From: Bacteroidota bacterium
Lineage (GTDB): Bacteria; Bacteroidota; Bacteroidia; Bacteroidales; Paludibacteraceae
DNA: 39,185 nucleotides
Direction: 5' to 3'
Assembly: GCA_030706455.1 (NCBI GenBank)
Contig: JAUZOL010000014.1
Coordinates: forward strand, 1 to 39,185
This document shows positions 20,734 to 29,431 of this stretch, in pieces. A program made the translations under genes and the position numbers. How positions within the stretch are numbered: the stretch's first letter is position 1; each line of letters begins with the position of its first letter. The notes beneath the pieces are model-generated. The model was given only the letters and a program-made list of their open reading frames with translations, was not told where the DNA came from and searched no databases.

Positions 20734-21816
20734 TTATTTTCCTGCAGAATACTCTTTCCTCAATTCTTCCACCGTTTCAAAAATCACGTCGATTTTATCG
20801 TCCGTCACGCTATCGTCCATGTTGATGCAGCAAACGGCTGTCAGGTACGGATTGCCGGAATCGTGCACCAGACGGGTGATGTGGCCGCGAATCTCGTCGT
20901 GCGACTGCTTGGCCAACTCCACCGGACTGAGACGAATACTGAACATCGTATCGGGCAGGTGCTCGCGCAACAGTTTCACATCGCCACCCCAACCCAGGTC
21001 GAGAAAGTCCAGATGCGGAATTTTGGCAAAACTGGCTGCCATGCGGTGCGGATCGGGTCCGCAATAGTGCACACCGTACGGACGACGGGCGCTCCATTTT
21101 ACATCGTAAGGCAACAGAAACTCTTCGTAATCGGCCTCCGAAATCATGGTGTGCGAACATTCAGAATGAAGCAGTACCGGTTCTTTCAGCAAGCGGACGT
21201 TACGGGTAACCGAAATGGAAGATGTTCCGGTGAGATTCTGAACATAGGTTGTAAAACGTTCGATCACTTTTGCGATTTTGACGAAATATTCTTTGACCTC
21301 ATCGGGCGTCATCATCATGTCGATGAAGATGTTTTCGCCCCGCACGTCAAGTGCCAGATTGAGGATTCCTCCCCAGTTGATATCGCCGGTAAGGTAACCG
21401 TACTTCTCTTTCAAGGCAGCAACCAATTTTTCGAGGCGCTGAAACGGTTCCGAAGCGAATGCTTTTTCGACATCAATTTCAAGTGCGTCGGCATGAAGCG
21501 CAACTACCTGTGGTGGATGCGAATCGGTGTAATTGACCGTGCAACCGAGCATTTCCGACAGTAAAAAGCCGGAAGCCAGGTGCACCGCCCCAATCTCGGG
21601 ACGCGCTTCGTTGCGAAATTCGCCCAGACCATATTTCCCCCAACGATCATACAACACTTTCTCCATGTGTTGCTCCTCTTCCACCCGCTTCAACGGATTG
21701 AAAAAGAAATCGCGGTCGAAGGTAATTCCTTCGTTTTTATTCCACCACTCCGGTGCCAACACGATATCGACCGGCAGTATTTTGTTCCCCAACAAGGGAT
21801 TTGACTTAAAAGACAT
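20734..21816 (-). CDS. UroD-superfamily corrinoid-type methyltransferase (first of a tandem pair)
   Basis: This 360-residue protein also has the URO-D fold and no signal peptide. The putative zinc ligands are His250 and Cys252 in GVHYCG and Cys329 or Cys330 in TAVCCINMDD. Residues 143-153 (TGDINWGGILN) and a DMMMTPDEV segment (about 166-174) match the general layout of its downstream partner, yet the two are too divergent to be a recent duplication. With the partner gene 6 bases away they probably form a complex or two half-reactions. Its 5' leader is a dispersed repeat (21824-21960) also found at the beta-helix gene and the last GH2 gene, which hints at common regulation or a shared insertion history. 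Haem biosynthesis is unlikely given the Cys/His set. Confidence 0.82.
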   Translation of the reverse strand: MSFKSNPLLGNKILPVDIVLAPEWWNKNEGITFDRDFFFNPLKRVEEEQHMEKVLYDRWGKYGLGEFRNEARPEIGAVHLASGFLLSEMLGCTVNYTDSHPPQVVALHADALEIDVEKAFASEPFQRLEKLVAALKEKYGYLTGDINWGGILNLALDVRGENIFIDMMMTPDEVKEYFVKIAKVIERFTTYVQNLTGTSSISVTRNVRLLKEPVLLHSECSHTMISEADYEEFLLPYDVKWSARRPYGVHYCGPDPHRMAASFAKIPHLDFLDLGWGGDVKLLREHLPDTMFSIRLSPVELAKQSHDEIRGHITRLVHDSGNPYLTAVCCINMDDSVTDDKIDVIFETVEELRKEYSAGK

Positions 21817-21823
21817 ATTATTG

Positions 21824-21960
21824 ATTTACAATTTATTCATTTACGATTTACCATTGAAACCTGAATCTGTTTTTACCGCAGAGATCGCAAAGATTTTCGC
21901 AAAGAAAAAACTTGGCGTTCTTCGCGCTATCTTAGAGAACTTTGCGGTTTGTCAGATTCA
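21824..21960. repeat. Composite leader plus CGCAAAG MITE-like element, copy B
   Basis: The leader word ATTTACAATTTATTCATTTACGATT occupies 21824-21848, 8 bases from the start codon at 21816. The adjoining element (21862-21960, 99 bp) begins TGAATCTG and ends CAGATTCA, an exact 8-bp terminal inverted repeat. Between them lie ACCGCAGAG, CGCAAAG words and the inverse CTTTGCGGT. It fills almost the whole gap between this gene and the GH127 gene. Confidence 0.8.
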
Positions 21961-21975
21961 ATTGGCACATTGATT

Positions 21976-24018
21976 TTATTTTCTCAGCAAATTCATCCAA
22001 ACGGTCATGTCGCCCTGACCGCGGTTGCCCCATGCAAAATAAGGAATCAACTGAATCGAAACTTCTTTCTTCAACGGCGACACTTCACGGTAAAGGGTAT
22101 TGCTCCAGTCACCGGCATTTTCCACAGAGGCTTTTCCTTCCAGGGCAACCAGTTTTGCACCGTCAATTTCAACCGGTTTGGGTGTAAACTTAATATCGGA
22201 CGGCAAGGTCACACCAAAGATATTGTTGCCCGGCAAATCGACACCTTCCATGCAATACACCACCGGACCACGTTTCACGGCTACCTGATTGCGCGACTCT
22301 TCCACCAGCGGATTGGCCTCCATCAGTTTGGCTTCCATCGGCAAATTGAGTTCCACCTTATCGCCAGCTTTCCAATTTCTTTCCAATTTCACATACGAAC
22401 AAGAGGCCAAATTCGTTTGCTCTTCCTTACCATTCACCGTAAGGGAGGCACCCTTGCACCAGCCCGGAATGCGGACAAACAGCGCGAATGGTTTCTTGGG
22501 AGCTTTCTTCACTTCAAGCGAAACCGCGCCATCCCAGGGATAATCGGTAGTTTGAGCAACCTGAACTTTCTCGCCGTTTTCGAGCGTGGTATTAATCTCG
22601 TTGCCACCGTAGAGATTCACCCACAAACCTTCTTTGGAAAGGTTGTAAGCATAATCCTGCACCTCGGAAACAGTACGGGTAGTGTTCGGAGGACAGCAGT
22701 TGGACAAAGCAATATACGGAATGCGGCCTCCCATCCAGCGCATTTTGTACGGGAAATTGGTAGACTGACTCAAAGGATTGGTGTAGCAAAAATCTACCCC
22801 ATCGAGACTCACGCCCGACAAAAGACTGTTGTACAAAACCAGTTCTACCACATCGGCATATTTGGCATCACCGGTAATTTGTAACATGCGCCAGTTGAAC
22901 AACAGATTCCCGATATTAGCGCAAGTTTCGTTGTAAGCCGTCATGTTGGGCAACTGGTAGTCACGGCCGAAAGATTGATGCGTTTTCTGAATTTCAACCG
23001 GATTGTAAGAAGTTCCGTAAGGAGAAACACCGTCGTAGAGCGCGCCACACCCTCCGGTGATATACATTTTGGTATCCACCATATTGTTCCAAATCAGGTT
23101 CAACGGACGAAGCAGCGTGGTGTCACCCGTTTCGGCAAACACATCGGCTACCCCGGCATAGAGGTAGTTGGCACGCACGGCATGGCCCATCGCCTTGGTT
23201 TGCTGACGGAATGGCACCCGATCCTGATTGTCGTCGGTGCCCTCTTTCATCATGCCGCGTATATCAATCAGACTCTTCGACAGTTCCAGATATTTCGGAT
23301 CGCGGGTAGTACGGTACATCTCCACCACACCCATGTAGTGCGACGGACAGATGGCATTACGCGCCAGTTCGGGCGAAGCTTTTTTGTAAAAATCGTAGAG
23401 GAAATCAGCTGCCTTGATAGCCGCATCGAGCAAGGTACGTTTCCCCGTAGCGCGGTAGTGCAGACATGCGGTGGTCATCAGGTGTCCCATGTTGTAGGTC
23501 TCGAAATTGAGGCGGTCGGCAAATGCTCCTGCCTCTTTCGGGTTGTTTCGTTGGGCAATAATCGTCGGTGTGTGAATATAACCATCGGTACGTTGCGCTT
23601 TCACAATCACCGGAATAATCTCGTCCATCAGCTGGTCAAGTTTTTTATCGCCGGTCTGCGCATAGAGGCTTACCAAGCTCTCGAACTCCTTATAAAAATC
23701 GCCGTCCTGAAAAGAAGGACCTACAAAGCGCCCTGTATCCTGCCCGGCTGCGATCTGAAAATTCTGAATAGCATGACCCAGTTTCGGATCCATATAGGTT
23801 TTCAACAACTTAGGCGACATGGAGGTGCGGCACACCTCGAAACGATCGGCCCAAAAACCATTCGTCCAATGCACATCGCCCATGTTTACTCCAATCAGCT
23901 TCGCGTAAGGACTCTGCGAAGTGTTGACCAAACTCTTGTTCTGTGCCGTCGAAACAGCTACCGCTCCGATCAGCATACATACTACAATCTGTAATCTTTT
24001 TTTGCTCATAAAAAACAC
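21976..24018 (-). CDS. GH127 family hydrolase (DUF1680, beta-L-arabinofuranosidase type)
   Basis: This 680-residue protein has a signal peptide (about 1-26). The start could equally be the Met at codon 4. It is an alpha/alpha-barrel enzyme with C-terminal beta-sandwiches. The characteristic GH127 zinc-thiolate active site is intact: Glu364 and Cys366 in YNETCAN, and the Cys441-Cys442 pair in SNCCPPN. In the characterised enzyme HypBA1 the matching residues are one Glu and three Cys, and one Cys acts as nucleophile. The conserved HAVRANYLYAG block is present at about 279-289. Members release beta-L-arabinofuranose and related sugars from plant glycoproteins or pectin, and homologues take part in rhamnogalacturonan II breakdown. 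It follows the GH78-like gene after a 357-base gap filled with inverted repeats. Confidence 0.93.
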   Translation of the reverse strand: MFFMSKKRLQIVVCMLIGAVAVSTAQNKSLVNTSQSPYAKLIGVNMGDVHWTNGFWADRFEVCRTSMSPKLLKTYMDPKLGHAIQNFQIAAGQDTGRFVGPSFQDGDFYKEFESLVSLYAQTGDKKLDQLMDEIIPVIVKAQRTDGYIHTPTIIAQRNNPKEAGAFADRLNFETYNMGHLMTTACLHYRATGKRTLLDAAIKAADFLYDFYKKASPELARNAICPSHYMGVVEMYRTTRDPKYLELSKSLIDIRGMMKEGTDDNQDRVPFRQQTKAMGHAVRANYLYAGVADVFAETGDTTLLRPLNLIWNNMVDTKMYITGGCGALYDGVSPYGTSYNPVEIQKTHQSFGRDYQLPNMTAYNETCANIGNLLFNWRMLQITGDAKYADVVELVLYNSLLSGVSLDGVDFCYTNPLSQSTNFPYKMRWMGGRIPYIALSNCCPPNTTRTVSEVQDYAYNLSKEGLWVNLYGGNEINTTLENGEKVQVAQTTDYPWDGAVSLEVKKAPKKPFALFVRIPGWCKGASLTVNGKEEQTNLASCSYVKLERNWKAGDKVELNLPMEAKLMEANPLVEESRNQVAVKRGPVVYCMEGVDLPGNNIFGVTLPSDIKFTPKPVEIDGAKLVALEGKASVENAGDWSNTLYREVSPLKKEVSIQLIPYFAWGNRGQGDMTVWMNLLRK

Positions 24019-24375
24019 TATTATTGCTTTTCGACCTCTCCCCCTTCCCCTCTCCGAAAGAGAGGGGGAAGAATCTGCATAAATTCAATTATACTATTAA
24101 CATCATTTTTCCCTCACACCCAGATTTAGAAGACTGTATCAAAATCAGTATTACTATTGATAAACTTATAAACTGAATGGCTATCTCATCGCTCTACCCC
24201 TATTTAGCTGCGCTGATCTTCGATTCCCCTAAAGGGGACTTTTACGCCAATAAAAACAGCAGATTTGTAGCCCCTTCAGGGGTTTGGGGTAAAAAAAACA
24301 AAGACCTTCTTGCCATTCGTAAGTTATTATAAAATCAATGTTCCTTTTGATACAGCCTCTTCAAGGAGAGTCTGT
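24019..24375. repeat. 357-base gap holding a MITE-like inverted repeat and G/C hairpins
   Basis: No gene is supported in this gap. A G+C-rich hairpin (CCCCTCTCCGAAAGAGAGGGG, part of a run near 24040-24072) lies just upstream of the GH127 start. A separate element spans about 24129-24362 (234 bp). Its left end GAAGACTGTATCAAAA (24129-24144) is an inverted, two-base-gapped match of the right end (24345-24362, TTTTGATACAG followed by CCTCTTC). Within it CCCCTAAAGGGG (24229-24240) is a small palindrome and CCCCTTCAGGGG lies at about 24275-24286. It looks like a miniature transposon relic. Confidence 0.65.
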
Positions 24376-26580
24376 TTATTTATACTTCACGTTATATTCT
24401 TTCCCGGCCTGAATCTCCAGTTCGTATTTATTGCCTCCTTTGGCAACAATCGCACCCTCTTTACAGTAGGGTTTCGCCTTGCTGGAGAAACGGAGCGTAC
24501 CCACTCCTTCGTCCGCCTTCACCCTGATTTCCTTTGTATTGAAATAGAGATGCACCTTGCCGTTGGGTGTCGGCACATCGCCTTCCATCCATTGCAAGTC
24601 GCCAAGGCTCGGTTCGATATCGTAGGTTTTGTAACCCGGCGATGTCGGTTTCACGCCCAGGTAATATTTACCCAACAGGTAAATAGGACTGGCACCCCAG
24701 GCATGGCAGAAACTATTGCCGAAAGGACGTCCGTACATTGCTGTCTGGTTGGTGCGTTCCGGATTGTATTTTTCCCAGAAAGTGGTGGCGCCAAGTTTAA
24801 TCATTCCTCCCCAGTAATCCCGCATCTCTTTCAAAACATGCTTCTGTTCGCCCAACGCACACAAGGCTTCCAGCTCGTAGAAACGCATGTACGGAGTGGT
24901 AATTTTCAACGCTTGCGGATTAAGCAAGACGTTTTGTTTCACCGCTTCCGTCTTTGTTTTATCGAGATAGCCAAACAACACGGCAAACATATTGGTAAAC
25001 GGAGTTACCTGCGCGCTTTGCTGACCGTTTTCGCGGTTGTGCACAAAAGCACCGGCTTTATCCGACCAAAACGCCGGTAAGAGTTTTGCCTTCAGGTCAG
25101 TTGCCAGTTTGGTGTAACTGTCGGCATCCTGCTTGTTGTTCAACAAATTGGAACACAAGGCCATCGTTTCGAGGCTACGGCAGAAGAGGAGTTGTTCGAA
25201 ACTCACCTGTCCGGCTTTGCTCATTTTGAAATCAGCCCAGTCGATAAACACCCAGTCGCCGGCCTTGCCCTCCATCATTCCGTCGGCATCGCGACGCGAG
25301 AGGCAGAAATCCATCAGGCTCTTCATGCGCGGGTAAAGCTGTTCGATGATCTTCTTGTTTCCGGTGTATTGATAGTAATCGTAAATGCTCATGAACCAGT
25401 AGAACGTATAGTCCATGATGGTATTGACGTGGCTGGTTACCGGATCTTTACCGCGCAGTGCAAAAATGGTACGGCTCACCGCATCGGGATCGAAGAACGA
25501 GTAGTAGTTCATCAGGTAGCTCTGGTAAGCGTCGCCACTCCACAACCAGCGGTCGCGTTTGATGCCGTCGATGAAAAACTCACGGGTGGTGAGGTGCAAC
25601 GTGTAGGTGCCCACATCCCACATTTTGTTGATCAGTGGATCGTTGCAACGGAAAGTGCCTTTGTACTCCAGCGGCAGGTATTCATATTGCATCGACAATG
25701 AATCGTACGAGAGCGCGTTGTCCTTTTCCACGTAAACGTAGCGGAACGCCTTCGAGAGATCGACCGTGTAATCTTTTGCCGCCGGTTGATCGATGGTGAG
25801 ATGATCCAGCGTTTCACAACTGTCGACCGAAAGAGCCTCCTCGGGCGATTCGCCGTAGTAGACGCTGAGCATTCCTTTGCCTTTCAGTCCGTTGAATTTG
25901 GGATAACCGAAAGTCTCCTTGCCGAAATCGTACAACACCCCTTTGCCTACCTGTTTGTGCGAAACAGCCGGTTGGGGTTTGGTTGCCAGTTTGAAAGTCG
26001 ACGGAGGAGCATCGGGCGAATTGAAATTCCACGAAGCGGCATCCAGGTAGAGCGTGCCCGACGAAGTATCGGAAGCCTTGCCCGATTCGTCAATCCACTC
26101 CTTATCCTCGTAGGTCACCTTCCACGAACCGTCCGACTTGATGGTCGGCCCATTGACGTAAATGGAAGGAACGGTAGCCTGATTGAACACTTTGATATTG
26201 AGCGAGTGCTTGCCTGCCGGAATAGTCACTTTGTCGGGAAAACCGAACAGCATATTGCCGTCGAGCTTCACGTTGTAACGCCCTTCCACCTTCAACGAAA
26301 CGGTTTCGGGAGCCGTCAGGTCAAGTTTTTTAGAGAACTCCACCAACACGTAGTGGCTGTCTACCTTCCAGAACGGAGGGAAGAAAGCGCCGCGGGCAGT
26401 ACGACGGTTCTGCACGTTGTTACTCAACCAGATCTCAAAATCGCCCGGATAGTAGATCCAGGTTGCCACTTTTTCAGCAAAAAGGGTTTGAGCGGCAATG
26501 GCTAAAAAGAGAAAGAAGAGAAGCCCCCTGAATTTTACATAAGGTGACTTTTGAAAATAGTTACGAATAAGAGTACTCAT
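24376..26580 (-). CDS. GH78-like alpha-L-rhamnosidase
   Basis: This 734-residue protein has a signal peptide longer than usual (about residues 1-35), with the hydrophobic part at 18-34. N-terminal beta-sandwich domains (about 37-300) precede an (alpha/alpha)6 barrel from about 310. The catalytic-acid region FFIDGIKRDRWLWSGD (about 335-350) has the GH78 layout with Asp338, Asp343 and Asp350 in the right spacing. The later block TFWEKY supplies the likely base Glu, and the HAWGASPIYLL segment follows. Inverting alpha-L-rhamnosidases cleave terminal rhamnose from rhamnogalacturonan, gums or flavonoid glycosides. Motif spelling differs somewhat from well-studied members (IKRDR rather than PQRDE), so a related specificity is possible. 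Its start lies five bases from the stop codon of the DUF2971 gene. Confidence 0.87.
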   Translation of the reverse strand: MSTLIRNYFQKSPYVKFRGLLFFLFLAIAAQTLFAEKVATWIYYPGDFEIWLSNNVQNRRTARGAFFPPFWKVDSHYVLVEFSKKLDLTAPETVSLKVEGRYNVKLDGNMLFGFPDKVTIPAGKHSLNIKVFNQATVPSIYVNGPTIKSDGSWKVTYEDKEWIDESGKASDTSSGTLYLDAASWNFNSPDAPPSTFKLATKPQPAVSHKQVGKGVLYDFGKETFGYPKFNGLKGKGMLSVYYGESPEEALSVDSCETLDHLTIDQPAAKDYTVDLSKAFRYVYVEKDNALSYDSLSMQYEYLPLEYKGTFRCNDPLINKMWDVGTYTLHLTTREFFIDGIKRDRWLWSGDAYQSYLMNYYSFFDPDAVSRTIFALRGKDPVTSHVNTIMDYTFYWFMSIYDYYQYTGNKKIIEQLYPRMKSLMDFCLSRRDADGMMEGKAGDWVFIDWADFKMSKAGQVSFEQLLFCRSLETMALCSNLLNNKQDADSYTKLATDLKAKLLPAFWSDKAGAFVHNRENGQQSAQVTPFTNMFAVLFGYLDKTKTEAVKQNVLLNPQALKITTPYMRFYELEALCALGEQKHVLKEMRDYWGGMIKLGATTFWEKYNPERTNQTAMYGRPFGNSFCHAWGASPIYLLGKYYLGVKPTSPGYKTYDIEPSLGDLQWMEGDVPTPNGKVHLYFNTKEIRVKADEGVGTLRFSSKAKPYCKEGAIVAKGGNKYELEIQAGKEYNVKYK

Positions 26581-26585
26581 GGATA

Positions 26586-27434
26586 TTATCTATATGTTGA
26601 TTTTGAGTATTTTACAACCGTTTTGCATAAATTATTGGCCTGAAGGTATAATCTAAAATCATTCTGTTCGATTGAACTCTTAGGCCCAAGTATAATTTCT
26701 GGAATCAAATCTGTATTGAATATTGATTTTAAATCATATTTGAAATAAGAGACAATATCATTGCCTCTATTTCTAAAGAAAACTTCCGAATTACTTCCCC
26801 AATAAGTAAAATCATTTTCCTTTGCAAGTATCATGGGAGTATGAATTATCCTCCATTCCATTTCTTCAGCAAAGCTCGGATTCTTAAATACAAAAGAAAA
26901 CATTCTTAATCGAGGAGCTGTTTCTATTAAGCTAGTTCCAACATTTCTAGGATCTTGAGGATTTTTATTGTAAATTTCGATTCCTTGACTTAAAACCTTC
27001 CTAACAAGCTCTCCTTGAGCAATTTCATCATAAACACAAGGAAATAACCCTGTTGAAAGATTACTATTGACTCCTGTATATGGCAACTTCATTTCGATAT
27101 TTAGTTGCTTTGTAGAAATACCAATTGCAATTCCTCGCCCATCATCAGCATACCCCCTCCATTGACTGAGCATATCTCCATCAGCGGACAGACAAAAGAT
27201 GTAAGGTCGCACTGATGATTGGTTAGCATTATAATGTATTACAAATTGTTCAGTAAATTCTTTATACTTCGGTTGCTCAATAGACTGTAATGATTTATCA
27301 ATTATATGGTTTATCCAAACAGTCTCAAGGTAATCATTCATCTTGGTGGCATTAGATAGCCACAGTTCTCTTGATTCAACAATTTTCATAAATGTTGAAA
27401 CATCACAATAATGGTATAAGATATCAGGCATCAT
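26586..27434 (-). CDS. DUF2971 family protein
   Basis: This 282-residue cytoplasmic protein opens with LYHYCDVSTFMKIVESRELWLSNATKMND-type sequence, the hallmark of DUF2971, and contains the later LSQWRGYADDGRGIAIGI block (about 109-126) and the EEMEWRI segment (about 190-196). The biochemical function of the family is unknown. The coding sequence is strongly A+T-rich relative to the hydrolase genes on either side, while the spacing is very tight (13 bases from the upstream gene, five from the downstream). That combination suggests a recent insertion into an existing transcription unit. The start could be either of the first two Met codons. Confidence 0.85.
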   Translation of the reverse strand: MMPDILYHYCDVSTFMKIVESRELWLSNATKMNDYLETVWINHIIDKSLQSIEQPKYKEFTEQFVIHYNANQSSVRPYIFCLSADGDMLSQWRGYADDGRGIAIGISTKQLNIEMKLPYTGVNSNLSTGLFPCVYDEIAQGELVRKVLSQGIEIYNKNPQDPRNVGTSLIETAPRLRMFSFVFKNPSFAEEMEWRIIHTPMILAKENDFTYWGSNSEVFFRNRGNDIVSYFKYDLKSIFNTDLIPEIILGPKSSIEQNDFRLYLQANNLCKTVVKYSKSTYR

Positions 27435-27447
27435 AAGAATTGATTTT

Positions 27448-29283
27448 TTACAATTTCTTCAAATACAAATATTTCTGTTCCAGTCCCGCGCGATTTTTGA
27501 TCGAATCGGAAACCTGAAGACCGTTGTTCTCCCAGGTATTGCCCGGTCCGTTGGCATTCTTCAGATATTTCTCCGTCGGTGTCCAGTTATCTTTCATGGT
27601 GATAAACGACGACCCTTCATCGGTATAGAGGTAGAACCAGTGGTCGGGATCGTGTACAAACGGCGGCACCACGCAACTGTCCACCACGTTTTCGGTCACC
27701 ATGGTGCGAGGCTGTACCGACAAGGTGTAGATGCCGGCCACATCCGATTCTTTCGTTGCAAAATGATGGATATAGTTGGCATACACACGGTTGTTGCGCA
27801 TACAGTTCACACTCTTGCTCCATGCCCAGCCAAGACTGATGCCCATGTAAGGAATATCGTACAACTCGTTGTGCTCAATGGCAATGTTTCGCACAAAACC
27901 AGCGGCAATACCCGCGCACGACCAGTCTTCGTTTGCCACGTCGGTTACATAGTTATTAGCAATGCGCTGACCGGCACAAAGTTCCCGTTCATCCATCGGA
28001 TCGTACGGAAGATGCGCCTCCAGTGTTTTACTTCCCATAAAGCCGGTAACGATGCCATTTGCAGCAATGTCGCGGAAAAGGCAGCCTTCCAGATTGGTAA
28101 ACTGGCAACCCGTAACCATGTCGATACCCGCAGCACCAAGATGTTCGAAACGACACCCGCTTACGGAAATATTATGCACATTGTTCATCATCACGGCAGC
28201 CGGTTGGCGACCCAACCAGGCCTGATTTTCAAGTCCGCGGTTTTCGTTGTCCAAAGCGCCCGGAGGATCGATCCTGTAGGCATCGTAAAAAAACATCCCC
28301 GACTGCAGGGGCACATGTCCTTTTTCCGATGGGCGTGTCCATGTAGTGTGATTAAATGCAATATCTTTGAACTGAATATATTGAACCGGTTTTTCAAGGG
28401 TTCCTTCTACAGTAACCAGCGTTTCAATAGCCGGCACAACAGCTTCGGCTGTACGCATGTCTTCTCCGGCTCGCGGAATGTAATACAGCTTGGCCTTGTC
28501 CTGGTCATAGAACCACTCACCCGGTTGATCAAGCAGTTGAATGGCATTGGTCAGGTAAAACGCCGAATTGTTGAACGGTTTGCCAACGGTAGGCGAAGGC
28601 CACGGATGTTCAAACTGAATACGCGACTCAGGATTATGGAATTTCACGCCGGCCGAATCTCCGTGAACAACAATCGATTTGATACGCAGGTTGGCCACTC
28701 CCCACATCTGGTGAATGACCAGTTCGGCATGAGGTGCTTTACCAATTGTTCTGACTGCCGATGCCGGCACCCACAGAGTTTGATGTTTTTTGTCGTTTTT
28801 CAAAATGGTATTCATTTTGGTAAAATCGGCCACATCACGGGCACGAACAGCTTTAGCACCATTCACCCACAACTGACGAAAATTAAGACGAATACCGTTA
28901 AAGTCAGGAACATCGGCCACCCAGAATTTTCCCTGCTTTTTCCAGCCGCTCACTTTCATTCCTCCGCTCAGCACCGGCAATTCGCCGGCAGCCGCTTCGA
29001 TGATGGTAGGACTGCTCTCCGTTCCGTTGTCTTCGGGACGAACGAAAACAGGTTCGTACTGGAAATAAGTTCCTCCTTTGAGAATTATATGAATCGCCTC
29101 ATCTTTGGCTACTTTCTGCAAACGACGCAGGTTGCGGACATCGCGCAAAGCCGCAGAGAGCGTGGCTTTGGGTGCGGAAATGCTACCATCGGCAGCATCA
29201 TTGCCCGAAGGAGAGACATAGATATTAGTTGCAAAAAGCGAAACCGATGCCAGCATAAAACCGGCAAGAAAGAAGGACTTCAT
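27448..29283 (-). CDS. Secreted right-handed parallel beta-helix protein (possible GH141-like hydrolase)
   Basis: This 611-residue protein has a signal peptide (about 1-18), then IYVSPSGNDAADGSISAPKATL, a common opening of secreted beta-helix enzymes. Short repeating strands rich in Asn, Val and Ile follow (for example NISVSGCRFEHLG and NIAIEHNELYDIPYMGIS), typical of parallel beta-helix folds of polysaccharide lyases, GH28, GH120 and GH141. Length and opening most resemble GH141 proteins such as the alpha-L-fucosidase used for rhamnogalacturonan II, but this comes from memory of the family and I could not align it. A rhamnogalacturonan- or xylan-directed hydrolase or lyase is the safe description. 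Its 5' leader is a dispersed repeat (29291-29431) shared with a UroD-type gene and the last GH2 gene. Confidence 0.7.
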   Translation of the reverse strand: MKSFFLAGFMLASVSLFATNIYVSPSGNDAADGSISAPKATLSAALRDVRNLRRLQKVAKDEAIHIILKGGTYFQYEPVFVRPEDNGTESSPTIIEAAAGELPVLSGGMKVSGWKKQGKFWVADVPDFNGIRLNFRQLWVNGAKAVRARDVADFTKMNTILKNDKKHQTLWVPASAVRTIGKAPHAELVIHQMWGVANLRIKSIVVHGDSAGVKFHNPESRIQFEHPWPSPTVGKPFNNSAFYLTNAIQLLDQPGEWFYDQDKAKLYYIPRAGEDMRTAEAVVPAIETLVTVEGTLEKPVQYIQFKDIAFNHTTWTRPSEKGHVPLQSGMFFYDAYRIDPPGALDNENRGLENQAWLGRQPAAVMMNNVHNISVSGCRFEHLGAAGIDMVTGCQFTNLEGCLFRDIAANGIVTGFMGSKTLEAHLPYDPMDERELCAGQRIANNYVTDVANEDWSCAGIAAGFVRNIAIEHNELYDIPYMGISLGWAWSKSVNCMRNNRVYANYIHHFATKESDVAGIYTLSVQPRTMVTENVVDSCVVPPFVHDPDHWFYLYTDEGSSFITMKDNWTPTEKYLKNANGPGNTWENNGLQVSDSIKNRAGLEQKYLYLKKL

Positions 29284-29290
29284 ATATTAA

Positions 29291-29431
29291 ATTTACAATT
29301 TATTCATTTACGATTGAAATCTGAATCTGTTTTTACCGCAGAGAGCGCAAAGATTTTCTCAGAGAAACGCAAAGAAAAAACCTTAGTGTTCTTCGCGGCA
29401 TCTTAGCGCACTTTGCGGTTTATCAGATTCA
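29291..29431. repeat. Composite leader plus CGCAAAG MITE-like element, copy A
   Basis: The leader word ATTTACAATTTATTCATTTACGATT occupies 29291-29315, 8 bases from the beta-helix gene start. The element then runs from TGAATCTG (29322) to CAGATTCA (29431), 110 bp, with an exact 8-bp terminal inverted repeat. The interior has ACCGCAGAG and CGCAAAG words and the inverse CTTTGCGGT. The final three bases supply the stop codon (TGA) of the MetH-activation-like gene, so insertion or recombination here has set that gene's 3' end. Confidence 0.8.

Noticed and set aside
19600-21816. Haem-pathway uroporphyrinogen decarboxylase
   Set aside because: The proteins carry His-X-Cys and late Cys metal ligands of corrinoid methyltransferases, occur in several divergent copies and have no haem genes around them.
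29322-29431. CRISPR array or tandem repeat built of CGCAAAG words
   Set aside because: Spacing is irregular, no constant repeat-spacer units occur, and the block is an inverted repeat rather than a direct-repeat array.
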